64,000 nucleotides of DNA from Ornithinimicrobium pratense (GCF_008843165.1 NZ_CP044427.1:2480001-2544000), one strand, 5' to 3'; shown: positions 8,590 to 18,151, counted from the stretch's first letter. Translations and numbers: made by a program. The notes: generated from the letters alone by a model not told the origin.

Positions 8590-11500
8590 CGCAGCTGACC
8601 GACGACGCCGCCCGCGAGCGGATCCGGCAACGCACCGACCAGACCCTCTTCGTCGAGGCCGGGGCCGGGTCGGGCAAGACCCGCTCCCTGGTCGAGCGGG
8701 TGGCCACGCTCGTGCTGCGCGACGGCATACCCATCGAGGCGGTGGCGGCGGTGACCTTCACCGAGCGGGCCGCGGCCGAGCTGCGCGACCGGCTGCGGGC
8801 CGCGTTCGAGCACGCGGTCCGGTCCGGGGACGAGGCCGAGCGGGGAAGGGCCGAGGCGGCGCTGGACGGCCTCGACCTTGCCGCGATCGGCACGCTGCAC
8901 TCCTTCGCCCAGCGGATCCTCGGGGAGCACCCGATCGAGGCCGGCGTCCCGCCCCTGGTCGAGGTGCTCGACGAGGTCGGCTCGTCGGTGGCCTTCGAGG
9001 CCCGGTGGGCCGAGCTGCGGGGGCAGCTGCTCGATGACGACGACCTCGCCACGACGCTCGAGCTCGCGCTGGCCACCGGCGTGAAGGTGGACCAGGTGCG
9101 GGCGGTCGTGGCCAAGCTCAACGCCGACTGGGACCTGGTCGAGTCGCACGTCGTCGGTGCGCAGGCACCGGAACCGCCGAGCCTGCCCGACATCGGGCAC
9201 CTGGTGGAGCGGGCGCTGGAGCTGGCGGGAGAGGCCGAGACCTGCCTGGACCCCGCCGACAAGCTCCTGCCGGATCTGGCCGAGCTGACGAAGTGGGCCG
9301 ACCGACACGAGGCCCTGGGCGCCGACCCCGCGGACATCGCGGCCTCCCTCACCTCCACAGGCGACCTCAAGTTTCGCCACGGGACAGCGCAGAACTGGCG
9401 CGGGCGGCATACCGAGCTCAAACAGCACTGCAAGGACTGGCAGGACGAGATCAAGCAGGTGCTCGCCGAGCTCAAGGACCGGTGCCTGCGGGTCATCGTG
9501 CACTGGTGCGGCCAGCGGGTGCTGGAGTCGGCGCACGCCCGACGGCGCGACGGACAGCTGGTGTTCCACGACCTGCTCGTCCTCGCCCGCGACCTGCTCC
9601 TGCGCAACGCCGACGTGCGCGACACGCTGCACCGGCGCTACCGCCGGCTGCTGCTCGACGAGTTCCAGGACACCGACCCGATCCAGATCGAGATCGCGGT
9701 GCGCATTGCCGGCGGGGCCGGTGCCGACCAGCCCGACTGGAGGGATGTCGAGGTGCCGCCGGGTTCGCTCTTCGTCGTCGGCGACCCCAAGCAGTCGATC
9801 TACCGCTTCCGCCGGGCCGACATCCGGATGTATCTGCAGGCACGCGAGACGCTCGGTGGCCGGGTGTCACTGACCACCAACTTCCGCAGCGGCGAGCCCG
9901 TCCTGGACTGGGTCAACGCAGTCTTCGCGCAGCTCATCACCGAGGAGCCGGACCGTCAACCGGCCTACGAGGCGCTGGCCGCCCACCGTAGCGGCGCGAC
10001 CGTGGGTCCGGCCGTGGCGGTCCTGGGTGCCGACGCGCACGAGGACAAGCCCTCCGCCGACGAGGTGCGCCGCCGGGAGGCCGCGGACGCGGCGGCGAGC
10101 ATCCGGCGGGCGCTCGACGAGGGGTGGACGACCGAGGCGGAAACCGACGAGCGCGACGAGCACGGGAGACGGCGCCGAGCCTGGCGGCCGCTGCGGGAGG
10201 ACGACATCGCGATCCTGGTGCCCGCCCGGACCTCGGTGCCCTACCTGGAGGAGGCGCTGGACGCGGCCGGGGTGGACTACCGCACCGACTCCAGCTCGAT
10301 CCTCTACCAGGCACAGGAGGTGCGGGACCTCTTCGCCGCCCTGCGGGCGATCGCGGACACCTCCGACGGCTTCTCCCTCGTCACCGCCCTGCGTTCGAGC
10401 CTGTTCGGCTGCGGCGACGACGACCTGTTCACCTTCCGCCGCGACGGCGGCACCTTCCACCTCCTCGCGCCGGTGCCGGAGACCCTGGCCGACCACCCGG
10501 TCGGGCGAGCTACGGGATACCTGCGCGGCCTGCACGACGAGGCGCGCTGGCTGACCCCGAGCGAGGTGCTGACCCGGCTGGTCACGGACCGGCGCATGCT
10601 CGAGGTGGCGGCAGCCGGTCCCCGGGCGCGGGACACCTGGCGGCGGCTTCGGTATGTCGTGGACCAGGCCCGGGCGTGGTCGGAGACCGAGCACGGCGGC
10701 CTGCGGGCCTACCTGGCGTGGGCGCAGGCGCAGGCGTCGGAGACCTCGCGGGCCGGAGAGTCGGTGCTGCCGGAGTCGGACGTCGACTCGGTGCGGATCA
10801 TGACGGTGCACGCCGCCAAGGGGCTGCAGTTCCCCATGGTGGTGGTCTCCGGCCTGTCCTCGCAGCCCAACAACCGTCGAGGCGTGCAGCTGCTGTGGAC
10901 CGACGACGGCTTCGCGATCTCGCTGGGCAAGGACCTGACCACCGGCGATTTCGCCGACGCCCAGCCCATGGACGAGCAGATGGGCGACCTGGAGCGACGG
11001 CGCCTGCTCTACGTCGCCACCACCCGCGCCAAGGACCACCTCGTCGTCTCCCTGCACCGGTCGACGCACCGGACACAGAGCACCCTGGCCCACTTGCTGG
11101 CCGGCGCCGGGGCCGCCGACGCCGGAGGCGCCGTCGGGCCGACGCCGGATGCCCTGCCTGACCCGTCCGTGCAGGTGGGCCGTCCGCGGACAGCCCCAGT
11201 GCCGCCGCCGGAGTGGGCCGACTGGCGGGAGGCCTTGGACGAGTCGGTCACCGCGTCCCGCCGAGCCAGTTCGCGCAGCGCATCCGGGCTGGAAGGCTCA
11301 GACCCGGAAGTCGAACTGTCGGGGCTGCCTGTCGGAGCAACGCCCGACTATGCGCAAGGCCAGGACGCTCAGACGGCGGACGATGAGGAGGTGGCGAGAT
11401 CCAAGGCTAAAGGCGGGCGCGACGTGGAGCGGCCGGCCTGGGTCAAGGGCAGGTACGGCTCGGCGATCGGTCGCGCCGTGCACGGGGTGATGCAGACGGT

Positions 11501-11915
11501 CGACCTTGCCACCGGCGCCGGTCTAGACGACGCCGTGGCGGCGCAGTGCTGGGCAGAGGGGGTGATGGACCACTCGGACGTCGTGCGGCACCTGGCGCAA
11601 TCGCTGCAGGAGTCGGACGTGGTCCGTCGGGCGGCACAGCGGGAGTATTGGCGCGAGTCGTACGTGGGCACGGTGCAGAACGACGGCACGGTGCTGGAGG
11701 GGTTCGTCGACCTGCTGTACCGCGAGGACGATGGGCGCCTGGTGGTGGTGGACTACAAGACGGACGACGTGCCACAGGAGGCGTGGGATGCGCGGGCGCG
11801 GTTCTACGCGCCGCAGTTGCGGGCGTATGCCCAGATCGTGGGCCGCGCCGTCAGGGACGACCGGGTCGAGGCAGTGCTGGGCACGAGCAAGGGCATTTAT
11901 GCGGTGGGGCGATAG
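8586..11915 (+). CDS. AddA-like UvrD-family helicase with C-terminal RecB nuclease domain
   Basis: 1109 residues from ATG 8586, which overlaps the previous stop by 4 bases. An in-frame extension further upstream lies inside the upstream gene and is rejected. SF1A helicase motifs in order: Walker A EAGAGSGKTRSL (24-35), TFTERAAAELRDR (Ia), LLLDEFQDTDPIQ (Walker B near 355-367), VVGDPKQSIYRFRRAD, LTTNFRSG, MTVHAAKGLQFPMVVV (V) and YVATTRAKDHLVV (VI). A PD-(D/E)XK domain closes the protein (GRAVHGVMQ, VVVDYKTDD around 1056, YAPQLRAYA). It processes double-strand ends together with its overlapping partner and would also degrade linear phage DNA. AdnAB is the other actinobacterial option, but there both subunits have intact motor domains, unlike here. 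Confidence 0.9.
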   Translation: MTQLTDDAARERIRQRTDQTLFVEAGAGSGKTRSLVERVATLVLRDGIPIEAVAAVTFTERAAAELRDRLRAAFEHAVRSGDEAERGRAEAALDGLDLAAIGTLHSFAQRILGEHPIEAGVPPLVEVLDEVGSSVAFEARWAELRGQLLDDDDLATTLELALATGVKVDQVRAVVAKLNADWDLVESHVVGAQAPEPPSLPDIGHLVERALELAGEAETCLDPADKLLPDLAELTKWADRHEALGADPADIAASLTSTGDLKFRHGTAQNWRGRHTELKQHCKDWQDEIKQVLAELKDRCLRVIVHWCGQRVLESAHARRRDGQLVFHDLLVLARDLLLRNADVRDTLHRRYRRLLLDEFQDTDPIQIEIAVRIAGGAGADQPDWRDVEVPPGSLFVVGDPKQSIYRFRRADIRMYLQARETLGGRVSLTTNFRSGEPVLDWVNAVFAQLITEEPDRQPAYEALAAHRSGATVGPAVAVLGADAHEDKPSADEVRRREAADAAASIRRALDEGWTTEAETDERDEHGRRRRAWRPLREDDIAILVPARTSVPYLEEALDAAGVDYRTDSSSILYQAQEVRDLFAALRAIADTSDGFSLVTALRSSLFGCGDDDLFTFRRDGGTFHLLAPVPETLADHPVGRATGYLRGLHDEARWLTPSEVLTRLVTDRRMLEVAAAGPRARDTWRRLRYVVDQARAWSETEHGGLRAYLAWAQAQASETSRAGESVLPESDVDSVRIMTVHAAKGLQFPMVVVSGLSSQPNNRRGVQLLWTDDGFAISLGKDLTTGDFADAQPMDEQMGDLERRRLLYVATTRAKDHLVVSLHRSTHRTQSTLAHLLAGAGAADAGGAVGPTPDALPDPSVQVGRPRTAPVPPPEWADWREALDESVTASRRASSRSASGLEGSDPEVELSGLPVGATPDYAQGQDAQTADDEEVARSKAKGGRDVERPAWVKGRYGSAIGRAVHGVMQTVDLATGAGLDDAVAAQCWAEGVMDHSDVVRHLAQSLQESDVVRRAAQREYWRESYVGTVQNDGTVLEGFVDLLYREDDGRLVVVDYKTDDVPQEAWDARARFYAPQLRAYAQIVGRAVRDDRVEAVLGTSKGIYAVGR

Positions 11916-12230
11916 CGTGCGCGAAAGTGTCGCCGGGCCCGAGGCAGGCAACCGCTAGGTGCCGGCCACGTCCGCGACCCAGTGCTTTCAGGACTGGGCG
12001 CCAATCATCAGACGTGTCGCGAGCGCTCCGATGACGTGGTGCCAGGCCTCCTGCCCCTGCAGGCCGGGCAGTTCCGCCGGTATGGGGGGTGGTGCCCACT
12101 CCCTCGGCCTGCCCACGTCCGGCACCTCGTGCGCCACGCGGTTATTTGCCGGCCCCTCGTGAGATGTCAGTTAGAGAGAAGACGCGCCGCCCTGTTCGCC
12201 GACCTCTAGATCGGAGAACAGACCCGATAA
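11916..12230. other. intergenic stretch without supported gene
   Basis: Between addA-like and the opposing lipoprotein gene. Short open frames on both strands lack ribosome sites and recognisable domains. I see nothing else besides the hairpin listed next. Confidence 0.5.
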
Positions 12231-12251
12231 CACGGGTGACACGCACCCGTG
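12231..12251. terminator. 8-bp perfect hairpin between convergent genes
   Basis: CACGGGTG / ACACG loop / CACCCGTG, located after the helicase gene and before the end of the opposing lipoprotein gene. There is no T-run. Candidate bidirectional terminator. Confidence 0.45.
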
Positions 12252-12291
12252 CGGCTCCAGGCCGAACCGTAGGAATCAACTGGCTAGTATG

Positions 12292-13152
12292 TCACCGTTC
12301 AAAGTTGAACTCGTCGTAAGCGATGGCGAAGTCCACCGTCCATGTCTCGTCGGCGGGCACCCGAGGAGCATCGATTAGCGCCTGAGACGTCGCCCCAGCA
12401 GGTACGGGATCCGACACGTACTGACAACCCCCACCCATGTTCTGTTGCGAGCCATCTCGCAGTACAAAGCAAACCTCACCCGCGTCCGACACCGTGCTTA
12501 AGGTGTTGTTCTTCAGGTGAAGTCGTAGTCCGTCGATGTCACCATCCTTCAACAGAATCTCACCGGCCATCTCTAGATCCCCCCGCACTACGTCGAGAGA
12601 CCGGAAGTTGTCCTCCCACCTCACGTCGATCTCGACATAGTCAGCGTGAAGGCCACCGTCAAGGAAAATGCCCCCCACATGGAAGGTTTGCCCTTCTCTC
12701 AACGTAGTGATCCCATGCTGCCCGTCGTCCAATAGAGCACCTTCTCGATCGTAGAGTTTGGCGCTCACAACCCACCCATGTCGCGTGCCACCCGTATTGA
12801 TCAGGGTCGCGCCCCAATAGGAAAAGTTACTGCTACTCTCGAAACTTAGGCCGGTGTCCAGCAACCGAATTCCGTCACCCATGTCTTGCCCGGTCACCGA
12901 GTCCACCGCTGTTTCGGTCGACGTCGTGGGCACTGGCCCAGTGGAAGTCGCCTCTGCAGCCGGTGACGTGGCAGCGGCCTCAACGGTGACTGTAACCTCG
13001 ACTGGATCTGCGGTGGCAGTCACCGTTGCGGTGGCAGTCACCGTCTCGGTGACAGTCTCCGTCACCGCCTGCACGGCCGCATCGTCCGTTCCTGAGCAGC
13101 CGCTCAACATGACGAACCCGATCACTGCTCCCACGACACCGACCCTGCGCAT
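12292..13152 (-). CDS. secreted lipoprotein of unknown function
   Basis: 286 residues starting MRRVGVVGAVIGFVML with the lipobox LSGC, so it should be exported and lipid-anchored. Alternative start at 13191 (MKGLGSSN) adds 13 residues before the signal peptide. After the Cys comes a low-complexity Val-Thr linker (repeats of VTETVT and VTATAT), then a Ser/Thr/Pro-rich spacer. A C-terminal beta-rich domain of about 170 residues with an Ig-like or FxLYD-like look (SSSNFSYWGATLINTG, WVVSAKLYD) follows. This resembles actinobacterial DUF4352/FxLYD lipoproteins, but I cannot assign the family firmly. Codon use is less GC-rich than the addAB genes, consistent with an accessory origin. Confidence 0.75.
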   Translation of the reverse strand: MRRVGVVGAVIGFVMLSGCSGTDDAAVQAVTETVTETVTATATVTATADPVEVTVTVEAAATSPAAEATSTGPVPTTSTETAVDSVTGQDMGDGIRLLDTGLSFESSSNFSYWGATLINTGGTRHGWVVSAKLYDREGALLDDGQHGITTLREGQTFHVGGIFLDGGLHADYVEIDVRWEDNFRSLDVVRGDLEMAGEILLKDGDIDGLRLHLKNNTLSTVSDAGEVCFVLRDGSQQNMGGGCQYVSDPVPAGATSQALIDAPRVPADETWTVDFAIAYDEFNFER

Positions 13153-13191
13153 GCAGGCGATCCTAATGTTCGAGCTCCCTAGCCCCTTCAT

Positions 13192-13551
13192 CAGGTCTTT
13201 CACGGCACCGGCTCTGGCACGTCCTTCTCGGTGGAATCTGCTACCGGAGCAGGAACTGGTGTGCCCAGCTCGTCGAAGGCGGTCCTTTCGGCGGCGTTGC
13301 CCCACAGGTCGTACCTATCATGACGGCAACGTGGCAGGCAGACGTAGTCGCACCGATAGAGCTGTGCGCCTCGGCCCCGACCTCTCACTGGGTCGCGAAC
13401 CAGGCCAGCACTCGTGCGGTGAGATCCAGCCGGTCTACGGTGAGAGAAGCTCCCATCGGTGCTGGTCAGCGGGCCAGGATCGGAGATGACATCCGATCCA
13501 AGGCCTGTCATGCAAGCATTCGCCTACCCAGGCACGCCCAGGTAGAGGGCG
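13192..13551. other. intergenic stretch, possible gene remnant
   Basis: No convincing complete gene. On the minus strand 13200-13511 an open frame contains CDYVCLPRCRHDRYDLWG and NAAERTAFDELGTP, which read like real protein but have no clear start or ribosome site. This may be the decayed end of an older gene. Confidence 0.3.
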
Positions 13552-14121
13552 TTAGCGCGGCTCGCTGAAGAGGGCGTCGACGGTGCGGCTCAGTTCGCGC
13601 ACGACGGGGTTGTGCGGAAGACGTTCCTCGAAGACCTCCACCAGAGCCCGGTAGTACCACTCCTGCTCGGTCCGTCCGGCCTTGAACCGGGACCAGACAT
13701 CGGTCTCCGAGTAGAGGGTGTCGGTCAAGGTCGCCCTGGCGTTGTGCAACTTGTCCGCGGCAGACACGAGGAGCACGTCGGCCCCTTCGTGCTGGAGGCT
13801 GTCCAGGTAGGCCTGCTTACGTTCGCGCCACGGGGGCTTCGGTAGGACCTCGGTGTCGCTGCACGCGCGGACGATACCTGCCACACGTGACCCGAAGCGA
13901 TCCTCCAGCTCCGCATAGGAGGTCTTGTCGCCCTGATCCTCCAGGGCATCGTGCAAGAGGCCGGCGATGGCCTGTTCCTCGTCGCCCCCGCCCTCGAGCA
14001 CGAGTGAGGAGACGGCGAGCAGATGCGAGATGTAGGGGCGTTCACCACCTTTACGAGACTGATCCCGGTGCAGTTCGTGGGCGTAGACCAAGGCTTCGTC
14101 GAACTTCTCTGAGAGCGGCAT
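13552..14121 (-). CDS. HD-domain phosphohydrolase, small alarmone hydrolase (MESH1/SpoT-like)
   Basis: 189 residues comprising little more than a SpoT-type HD domain: H33 (RPYISH), the HD pair H57-D58 in LLHDALED, and D123 in SAADKLHNA, matching the metal ligands of (p)ppGpp hydrolases. Ahead of them is the typical KGGERPYISHLLAV segment. It has no synthetase, TGS or ACT domains, so it is far shorter than bifunctional Rel/SpoT (over 700 residues). Likely activity: removal of the 3'-pyrophosphate from ppGpp or a related nucleotide. The cell will have a full-length Rel elsewhere. Placed just upstream of lsr2 on the same strand order but with separate signals. Clearing of a signal nucleotide in a defence setting is possible, but this is inference. 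Confidence 0.8.
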   Translation of the reverse strand: MPLSEKFDEALVYAHELHRDQSRKGGERPYISHLLAVSSLVLEGGGDEEQAIAGLLHDALEDQGDKTSYAELEDRFGSRVAGIVRACSDTEVLPKPPWRERKQAYLDSLQHEGADVLLVSAADKLHNARATLTDTLYSETDVWSRFKAGRTEQEWYYRALVEVFEERLPHNPVVRELSRTVDALFSEPR

Positions 14122-14166
14122 ACGTTCGTGACCTCCGTGATTGTGGTTCAGTCAGGCGAGATAGAT

Positions 14167-14511
14167 TCAGTGGGCCGCTTCGAACGCATCGACGATCTCT
14201 TTTCTGATACGACCGCGATCGCTGACCTGGTGGCCGTTGTCCCGCGCCCAGCGACGGATGGCATCCAGTTGGGCCTTGTCCGTGCGTGCGGTGGTGGTGC
14301 CGCGAGCAGGAGCCGACTGACGTCGGCGTGCAACCCGGCGGGCATGGTCGGTGTAGAGCTTGAACGTCTCGCGCATCTTGGCCCCGTTCTCGTCGCTCAG
14401 GTCGATCTCGTACGAAACACCGTCGATCGCGAATTGCACCGTCTGGCCACCATCAGTGATGTCCGTGCCTTCGATGTCGTCCACGAGAATGGTCTGGACC
14501 CTCTGTGCCAC
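14167..14511 (-). CDS. lsr2: Lsr2 family nucleoid-associated protein
   Basis: 114 residues from a GTG start (AQRVQTILVDDIEG follows the initiator), preceded by GGAGA at a good distance. Longer in-frame openings to 14628 are rejected because the family begins exactly here. The N-terminal dimerisation domain ends near residue 60 (YEIDLSDENGAKMRETF), then comes a basic linker (RRVARRRQSAPARGTT), and the C-terminal DNA-binding domain has the AT-hook-like RGR core (SDRGRIRKEIVDAF). Lsr2 bridges AT-richer DNA and silences foreign genes. The copy sits at the edge of the accessory region, so it may be a second, island-borne paralogue rather than the housekeeping gene. Confidence 0.92.
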   Translation of the reverse strand: MAQRVQTILVDDIEGTDITDGGQTVQFAIDGVSYEIDLSDENGAKMRETFKLYTDHARRVARRRQSAPARGTTTARTDKAQLDAIRRWARDNGHQVSDRGRIRKEIVDAFEAAH

Positions 14512-14799
14512 CGGTAGTTCTCCTTGCGTGTCGGGATGAGCGCCCTGAACGTACCGCATGGGGGCTGCAAGGCGGAGAGAGCCCATTCCCACATCCGCGG
14601 TGAGCCCCGTGCGACTTCGCCTGCGCAACGCCGTACAGATCTTGTCTTGGCGGGTACCGGACAGCCTGCAGATGCTCCTGTTTACACGCTTCGACTTGGT
14701 GTCCAGCGGACCACATCACGTCGTGTGCTGCTACCGGCCCGATTGGGTCCTTTCAGGCGACACGGAAAAAAGCTGATCCTGCAGGTGCCCGCGCTGCTT

Positions 14800-15447
14800 T
14801 CAGGGCTGGCTGTCACCAGAGACGAGCGCCTGGAACTCCTCGACGGTCATGACGTGGCCCGTGGTGACACCGACAACCGTCAGGATCGTGCGGTGCAGAT
14901 CCTCAGCCTTCACCGGTCCGTACCCGATGTCCGGGTAGTCGTAGGTGCCCGTGGCGTCGGAGAGGAACGCGACGCGGTAGCCGCGGTACATCGCGTCTCG
15001 CGCGGTGGCCAGGCAGCAGTCCTCGGAGGTGGCACCCGCTATGGCGACGTCCCTGATGCCGTTGCTCCGCAGGGTCAGATCCAGGTTTGTCTGGAAGAAG
15101 CCGCTGTAACGCTGCTTCCGGACCATGAGGTCACCTTCTTGGGGAGCGAGCTCGTCGAAGATCTGCGCCCCACGCTGACCCTCGATGAGCGCGGCCCCCT
15201 CCCCCAAGCCCGGATAGATCTGTGCGAACAAGCCCATGTCCGAGCCGTCTGCGTCGTGCGCATGCCGGGTATAGATGAGCTGAATGCCGCGATCGCGGCA
15301 GAAGGAGACGAGCTCTTTCAGCCGAGGCAGGTTCTGGTACGCCATCGGCGTCTCCAACGGAGCACCGGGCTCCACGAAGTCGTTCTGCAGGTCGATGAGC
15401 AGCAGAGCCGTAGTATTCGGGTCGAGTGAATCGATTTTGAGAGACAC
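14800..15447 (-). CDS. isochorismatase-fold cysteine hydrolase
   Basis: 215 residues from GTG 15447, with AAGGAG six bases upstream. The much longer in-frame opening to 15867 has no family match and is not used. The catalytic triad of the cysteine hydrolase superfamily is visible: D19 (LLLIDLQNDF), K111 (VRKQRYSGF) and C144 in GATSEDCCLATARDA, where Cys145 follows directly. Typical members are nicotinamidases, ureidoacrylate hydrolases and isochorismatases. Substrate-determining residues do not decide between them here. It has no operon partner: the 3' neighbour (lsr2) starts 289 bases beyond its stop. Confidence 0.85.
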   Translation of the reverse strand: MSLKIDSLDPNTTALLLIDLQNDFVEPGAPLETPMAYQNLPRLKELVSFCRDRGIQLIYTRHAHDADGSDMGLFAQIYPGLGEGAALIEGQRGAQIFDELAPQEGDLMVRKQRYSGFFQTNLDLTLRSNGIRDVAIAGATSEDCCLATARDAMYRGYRVAFLSDATGTYDYPDIGYGPVKAEDLHRTILTVVGVTTGHVMTVEEFQALVSGDSQP

Positions 15448-15910
15448 GGCGTACTCCTTGTCGCGTTGGCCTGGGGTGGCAGTTCTCAGGAGGCTAGCCC
15501 ACGTGGTCACAGCCGAACAGGCCATGGGTACAGGATGGCCAGAGAACGCCCGGGGACGTCGTCGCTGGAGCCGCGTAGGCGCGCAAGCTCCGTGAGGGCT
15601 AGCCTCCCAGCGCGTTCGAGACCGCCTCGCATCGGCGCGGGCGGAGTGCAGATGGCACCCGTAACGAGGGTGGGTGACCTGACTGCTCGCTGGACCTACT
15701 GTCCTGACAGCGCCCTCGACGTCACTACCTGGAGCGACCAGCCTCCCCGTCGTCTCCGCGCTCTGGCCGCTTGTCTCGCAGTGGGCGCGTGGAGACGCGC
15801 CTGCACCGTGGCTGCAGCACAGAGAAAGTAGACCGCCACCGCGGCCTCCAGTGGCGTCACCACCCATTGCCCGGCCGAATGTGCCGTGCTGTCGCCGGTG
15901 CTCTAAGTGT
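15448..15910. other. intergenic stretch without supported gene
   Basis: Upstream region of the cysteine hydrolase plus the 3' flank of the Mrr-like gene. Several short openings exist on both strands, none with a ribosome site and a plausible protein. Nothing further seen. Confidence 0.5.
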
Positions 15911-16777
15911 CTAGCTGAGCCGCTTTAGCACGGCGACCGCTCGGCGGTTCAGACCAACTACGTGGCCGCCAGGGTTGAAGGTGAACAAGAACATTCCAAC
16001 GGCGTCGCCCCACTTCAGTGCCTCGGAGGTGAACTGGCACATGGAGAAGAAGTGGGGAACCTTTCCGATGGCCTCAGCGTCCTCGAACAGTTGCTTCAGC
16101 GCAGGCGTGGCCACCGGCAGCCTGTCCGCAACTGCCTGTGCTAGCGCGTGCCGGGACTCCACGTACCTCCTCCCCCGAGCGTGCCGGAGTTCTGCATCGG
16201 CGTGCCCCATGAAGTGCATCCACTCTAGGGCACAGACCTCTGCATCGGCGGCACCATGAATCGCGCGTGAAGGCGGTCGACGGCCCGTCGCTCGCTCCTT
16301 CGCCTGTACGCATGGCGCAGCCGCGGGAGCCTGCTGCGCGAGACGCTGCGCATCGAGAATGTTCAGAGTCGCAGCCGGATCGTAGCCATCGGAGAGCGAT
16401 CTGTAGGGGAAGAGCGAGTGATCACTAACCCATTGCTGCTCCCTTACCTTGGCCCTGTACCTGCCGTGCCGGTCCCACACCAGCCAAGCCCGTGTGGTCG
16501 CGACAAGCAGGGCTGGGTTGGCCAAGACCCGCGGACCCAGGCTGTGGACGCTACTGCTGGAGGTGCCGTACTGGGGGACGGTTGTGAGCCCAAGAACCTG
16601 CTCGTCGGGCTCCGCTAGTTCCTCCACGAGCTTGTCGAGCTTGGGCCGGAACTTATCTTGCTCGTGCTCCGGTAGGTCGGTGATGTGCGCTTCGACCGCG
16701 GCCCTCGACGACGCCCCTGGAGCCAAGCTCCGCCGCAGACGTGCATGAGCGGCCACAGACCTTGCAGTGTCCGTCAC
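15911..16777 (-). CDS. Mrr-like restriction-endonuclease fold protein, catalytic residues lost
   Basis: 288 residues. The C-terminal part (about 175-285) follows the actinobacterial Mrr_cat pattern: ALEWMHFMGHADAEL, then ALAQAVADRLPVATPALKQL, FFSMCQFTSEAL, GMFLFTFNPGGHVVGLN. By alignment from memory to the family pattern G-x-D-G-G-x-D-V...A-Q-V-K, the catalytic Asp positions are occupied by R201 and Y205. The Q-x-K position reads Q214-A-V216. The fold seems kept while the nuclease centre is gone. The middle region (LLVATTRAWLVWDRHGRY) may be a small PH-like module. It is divergently arranged with the ImmA-like gene, 184 bases between starts. Possible roles: DNA-binding regulator or antitoxin-like partner. 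This is inference only. Confidence 0.6.
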   Translation of the reverse strand: MTDTARSVAAHARLRRSLAPGASSRAAVEAHITDLPEHEQDKFRPKLDKLVEELAEPDEQVLGLTTVPQYGTSSSSVHSLGPRVLANPALLVATTRAWLVWDRHGRYRAKVREQQWVSDHSLFPYRSLSDGYDPAATLNILDAQRLAQQAPAAAPCVQAKERATGRRPPSRAIHGAADAEVCALEWMHFMGHADAELRHARGRRYVESRHALAQAVADRLPVATPALKQLFEDAEAIGKVPHFFSMCQFTSEALKWGDAVGMFLFTFNPGGHVVGLNRRAVAVLKRLS

Positions 16778-16961
16778 TTAGTCTCCTCGTCATCTCCCTG
16801 GGCACAGACCGTGCATCGGCGAACCTACCCAAGGGGCTGTATTGATCACCCCCGAGGCCGACGCCCGGGCGACCCTCGAAGACACCGCTGGATGGCGCAG
16901 ACCTCTCAAGACTATGGGCAACTTTGCCTACCCGGTCGTCGCAGGCTGCTATACACAGATC

Positions 16962-18055
16962 ATGACTGCTACACCCGACGGGACGGACGAGAGCCATGAT
17001 GCGACGTCTGGCGTGGCAGTGAAGGTCGGCACGGAGAGCGTCAGCATCCGCAAAGCGGTATTCACTGCACTTTTTGACAACTCTTGGGTCAGCCAGTATG
17101 CCGCCTATCGGACGGCTGTCAAAACTGGGCAGATTCACCTAGACGATCTGGTTCGGCTGGCTCGCAAGGCACAGATTCCCTACGTCCTATTTTTCGCCCC
17201 ACCGGAAGTGGTGCAGAGGCAGCTTCAAGACAAGACGGAGAAGCTGCTCGCGGGCATGACGAAGGATGCCTTCTCAATGAACTCCCGTAATCAGGTGCAG
17301 CTACGGGACGTCGAACTCGTCGTGAAAGACCTGCTGCGCAAGCAGGCGACCCTGAAAGAACTGGATCGGTCCTTGGTCGAGAACACCTTGGTCGGATGCT
17401 TGGCGGGCCGCCGTGGCGGTGATCCACGAAGGTCTGCCGAACGCCTCAACGAACTTCTGGGCATCTCCAGCCTCGACCTACAGCGGATATCGACGAGGCA
17501 GGCTGCGCTGGAGCTCGTTGTTCGCCGACTGGAAGACAACCAGGTGCTGGTGTCCCAGAGCCAGCAGGACTTCATGCCTCAGCGGATCCCGGTGCACGTG
17601 AAATTCAGCGGCCTGTGCATCAAGGACAGGAAGGTCCCCTACATCTTCCTGACCGGCGGCGAGGGCGACATCAGACTGGAACCTACCGGGCGCAGACTTT
17701 TTACCTTGGTGTTGTTGACGGTATTCGTTGCTCGTGGGAGGTTTTCCCCCTGACTTTCGACGATCACACCGATGACCTTATCGAGGACATCGAATACAGG
17801 ATCGCGGAAGAAGTCCTTATGCCTGCGGACACGGTGGCCGAGGTCGGCGTCTCAGGCATGGAGGACCTCCGAGCGCTGGCGGACCGGTTCAAAGTCACGC
17901 CGAGCGCTATGGTCATGCGAGCACGACGCCTGCACCTGATCACCCCCGAGTCGGCGAACGACTACCTGGACGCCCTGGCCAGCGAGTTCAGACAGCGCCC
18001 CAAACCACGGTTAGGACGCAGCCATCCGCTCAACGCCGTCAGACCTGAGTTGTGA
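16962..18055 (+). pseudogene. ImmA/IrrE-like protein gene: frameshifted, HExxH-less, 3' end cut by IS
   Basis: Read in two frames. 16962-17753 gives an XRE-like N-terminal part with the LARKAQIPYVLFFAPPE linker known from XRE-ImmA proteins, then VPYIFLTGGEGD and GRRLFTLVLLTVFVARG. Frame 2, from about 17751, continues LTFDDHTDDLIEDIEYR, AEEVLMPADTV and FKVTPSAMVMRARRL, which is the ImmA C-terminus. One extra base in the C-run 17746-17750 would join them. Where ImmA proteins carry FTLAHELGH this one has FTLVLLTVF, so both zinc histidines and the Glu are missing even in the reconstructed protein. The current stop (18053-18055) lies inside the left IS end. Across the IS, the sequence from 19689 can continue this frame to a stop at 19722-19724. 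Confidence 0.65.
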
Positions 18056-18057
18056 CG
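18040..18057 (+). repeat. left terminal inverted repeat of the IS
   Basis: CAGACCTGAGTTGTGACG; perfect inverted match to 19673-19690. It supplies the premature stop codon of the ImmA-like gene. Confidence 0.8.
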
Positions 18058-18151
18058 TTGGGCCGGATTCCGCGGGTGGAGGTGTCGCTGACCTGCGGAT
18101 TCGCGCTGCAGGGTGTGACTAATCGGGGCGTGTGGTGGGTAGCCTTACCCG

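Noticed and set aside
13200..13511. 103-residue minus-strand gene
   Set aside because: Protein-like motifs but no start signal or family; kept only as a possible remnant.
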